The notes under the pieces: generated by a model
What the model was told of the DNA's origin: nothing
Databases searched by the model: none
The model's input: the letters and a program-made list of their open reading frames with translations, nothing else
Part shown: positions 63,860 through 64,000 of the stretch, in pieces
Numbering within the stretch: the stretch's first letter is position 1
Layout of the letters: the number at the start of each line of letters is the position of its first letter
Assembly: GCA_035578155.1 (NCBI GenBank)
Contig: JAPWDM010000005.1
Location: 27,319,608 to 27,383,607, forward strand
Direction of reading: 5' to 3'
From: Brachynemurus nebulosus
Lineage: Eukaryota; Arthropoda; Insecta; Neuroptera; Myrmeleontidae
Length of the DNA stretch: 64,000 nt
Program-made: the position numbers and the translations under genes

Positions 63860-64000
63860 AAACACCATAATTTCTTGTGATTATGCAGTTATTAGTTTAT
63901 AGTTTGAAGATGGTTGTATGTAAGTTTATCATAAGTTATTGTTAATAAACAGTAATAAATTAGTTTGAATTAATATTCAAAATGGCAAGATTATTATCAC
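63860..64000. repeat. Dispersed repeat (with 21290 and 56205), in an intron of the second beta gene
   Basis: Shares TTTCTTGTGATTATGCAGTT, GAAGATGGTTGTATGTAAGT and the TTATCATAAGTTATTGTTAA stretch with the other copies. It continues past the window edge. Confidence 0.55.

Overview
This is an AT-rich, intron-rich animal nuclear segment. Protein similarity and the transposon spectrum point to an insect; order and species cannot be set from the window. Most of the 64 kb is intron and intergenic DNA filled with short, often nested DNA transposons and simple repeats. Four host genes are supported.

Layout. 8022-50255 (+) holds the last seven coding exons recognised of skywalker/TBC1D24 (TBC plus TLDc domains, a Rab GTPase-activating protein of synaptic vesicle traffic). 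Its introns run from 0.5 to 14.8 kb. The N-terminal coding exons were not found in 1-8021 and probably lie further left. 55117-57280 (+) is a complete five-exon Na+/K+-ATPase beta-subunit gene (322 aa) with all six disulfide cysteines. 57313-61015 (-) is a complete two-exon PSMD5 gene (505 aa, a 26S proteasome base assembly chaperone), convergent with the beta gene; their stop codons are only 32 nt apart. 63698-63807 (-) is the last exon of a second Na+/K+-ATPase beta gene that continues past the right edge.

Transposon layer. Terminal inverted repeats and target-site duplications (TSDs) define hAT-like elements (8-bp TSD), Tc1/mariner or pogo-like elements (TA), piggyBac-like elements (TTAA) and several foldback elements. 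Coding relics are a pogo-like C-terminal exon, a mariner transposase, a MADF-domain ORF of a probable PIF/Harbinger element, and the endonuclease end of an R4/Dong-like retrotransposon sitting in a TAA microsatellite. Several nested insertions can be reconstructed exactly because an uninterrupted relative lies elsewhere in the window.

Most notable signals: (1) a foldback element in a skywalker intron with seven units at an exact 103-bp period, each centred on a heat-shock-element-like TTCnnGAAnnTTC core, four in one orientation and three in the other; (2) a 4.5-kb near-identical long inverted repeat in the last large skywalker intron, which should fold into a long hairpin RNA; (3) the convergent beta-subunit/PSMD5 pair with a poly(A) signal overlapping the stop codon; (4) two very different beta-subunit paralogs flanking PSMD5. 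Calls rest on reading the sequence and remembered family features; no database search was possible.
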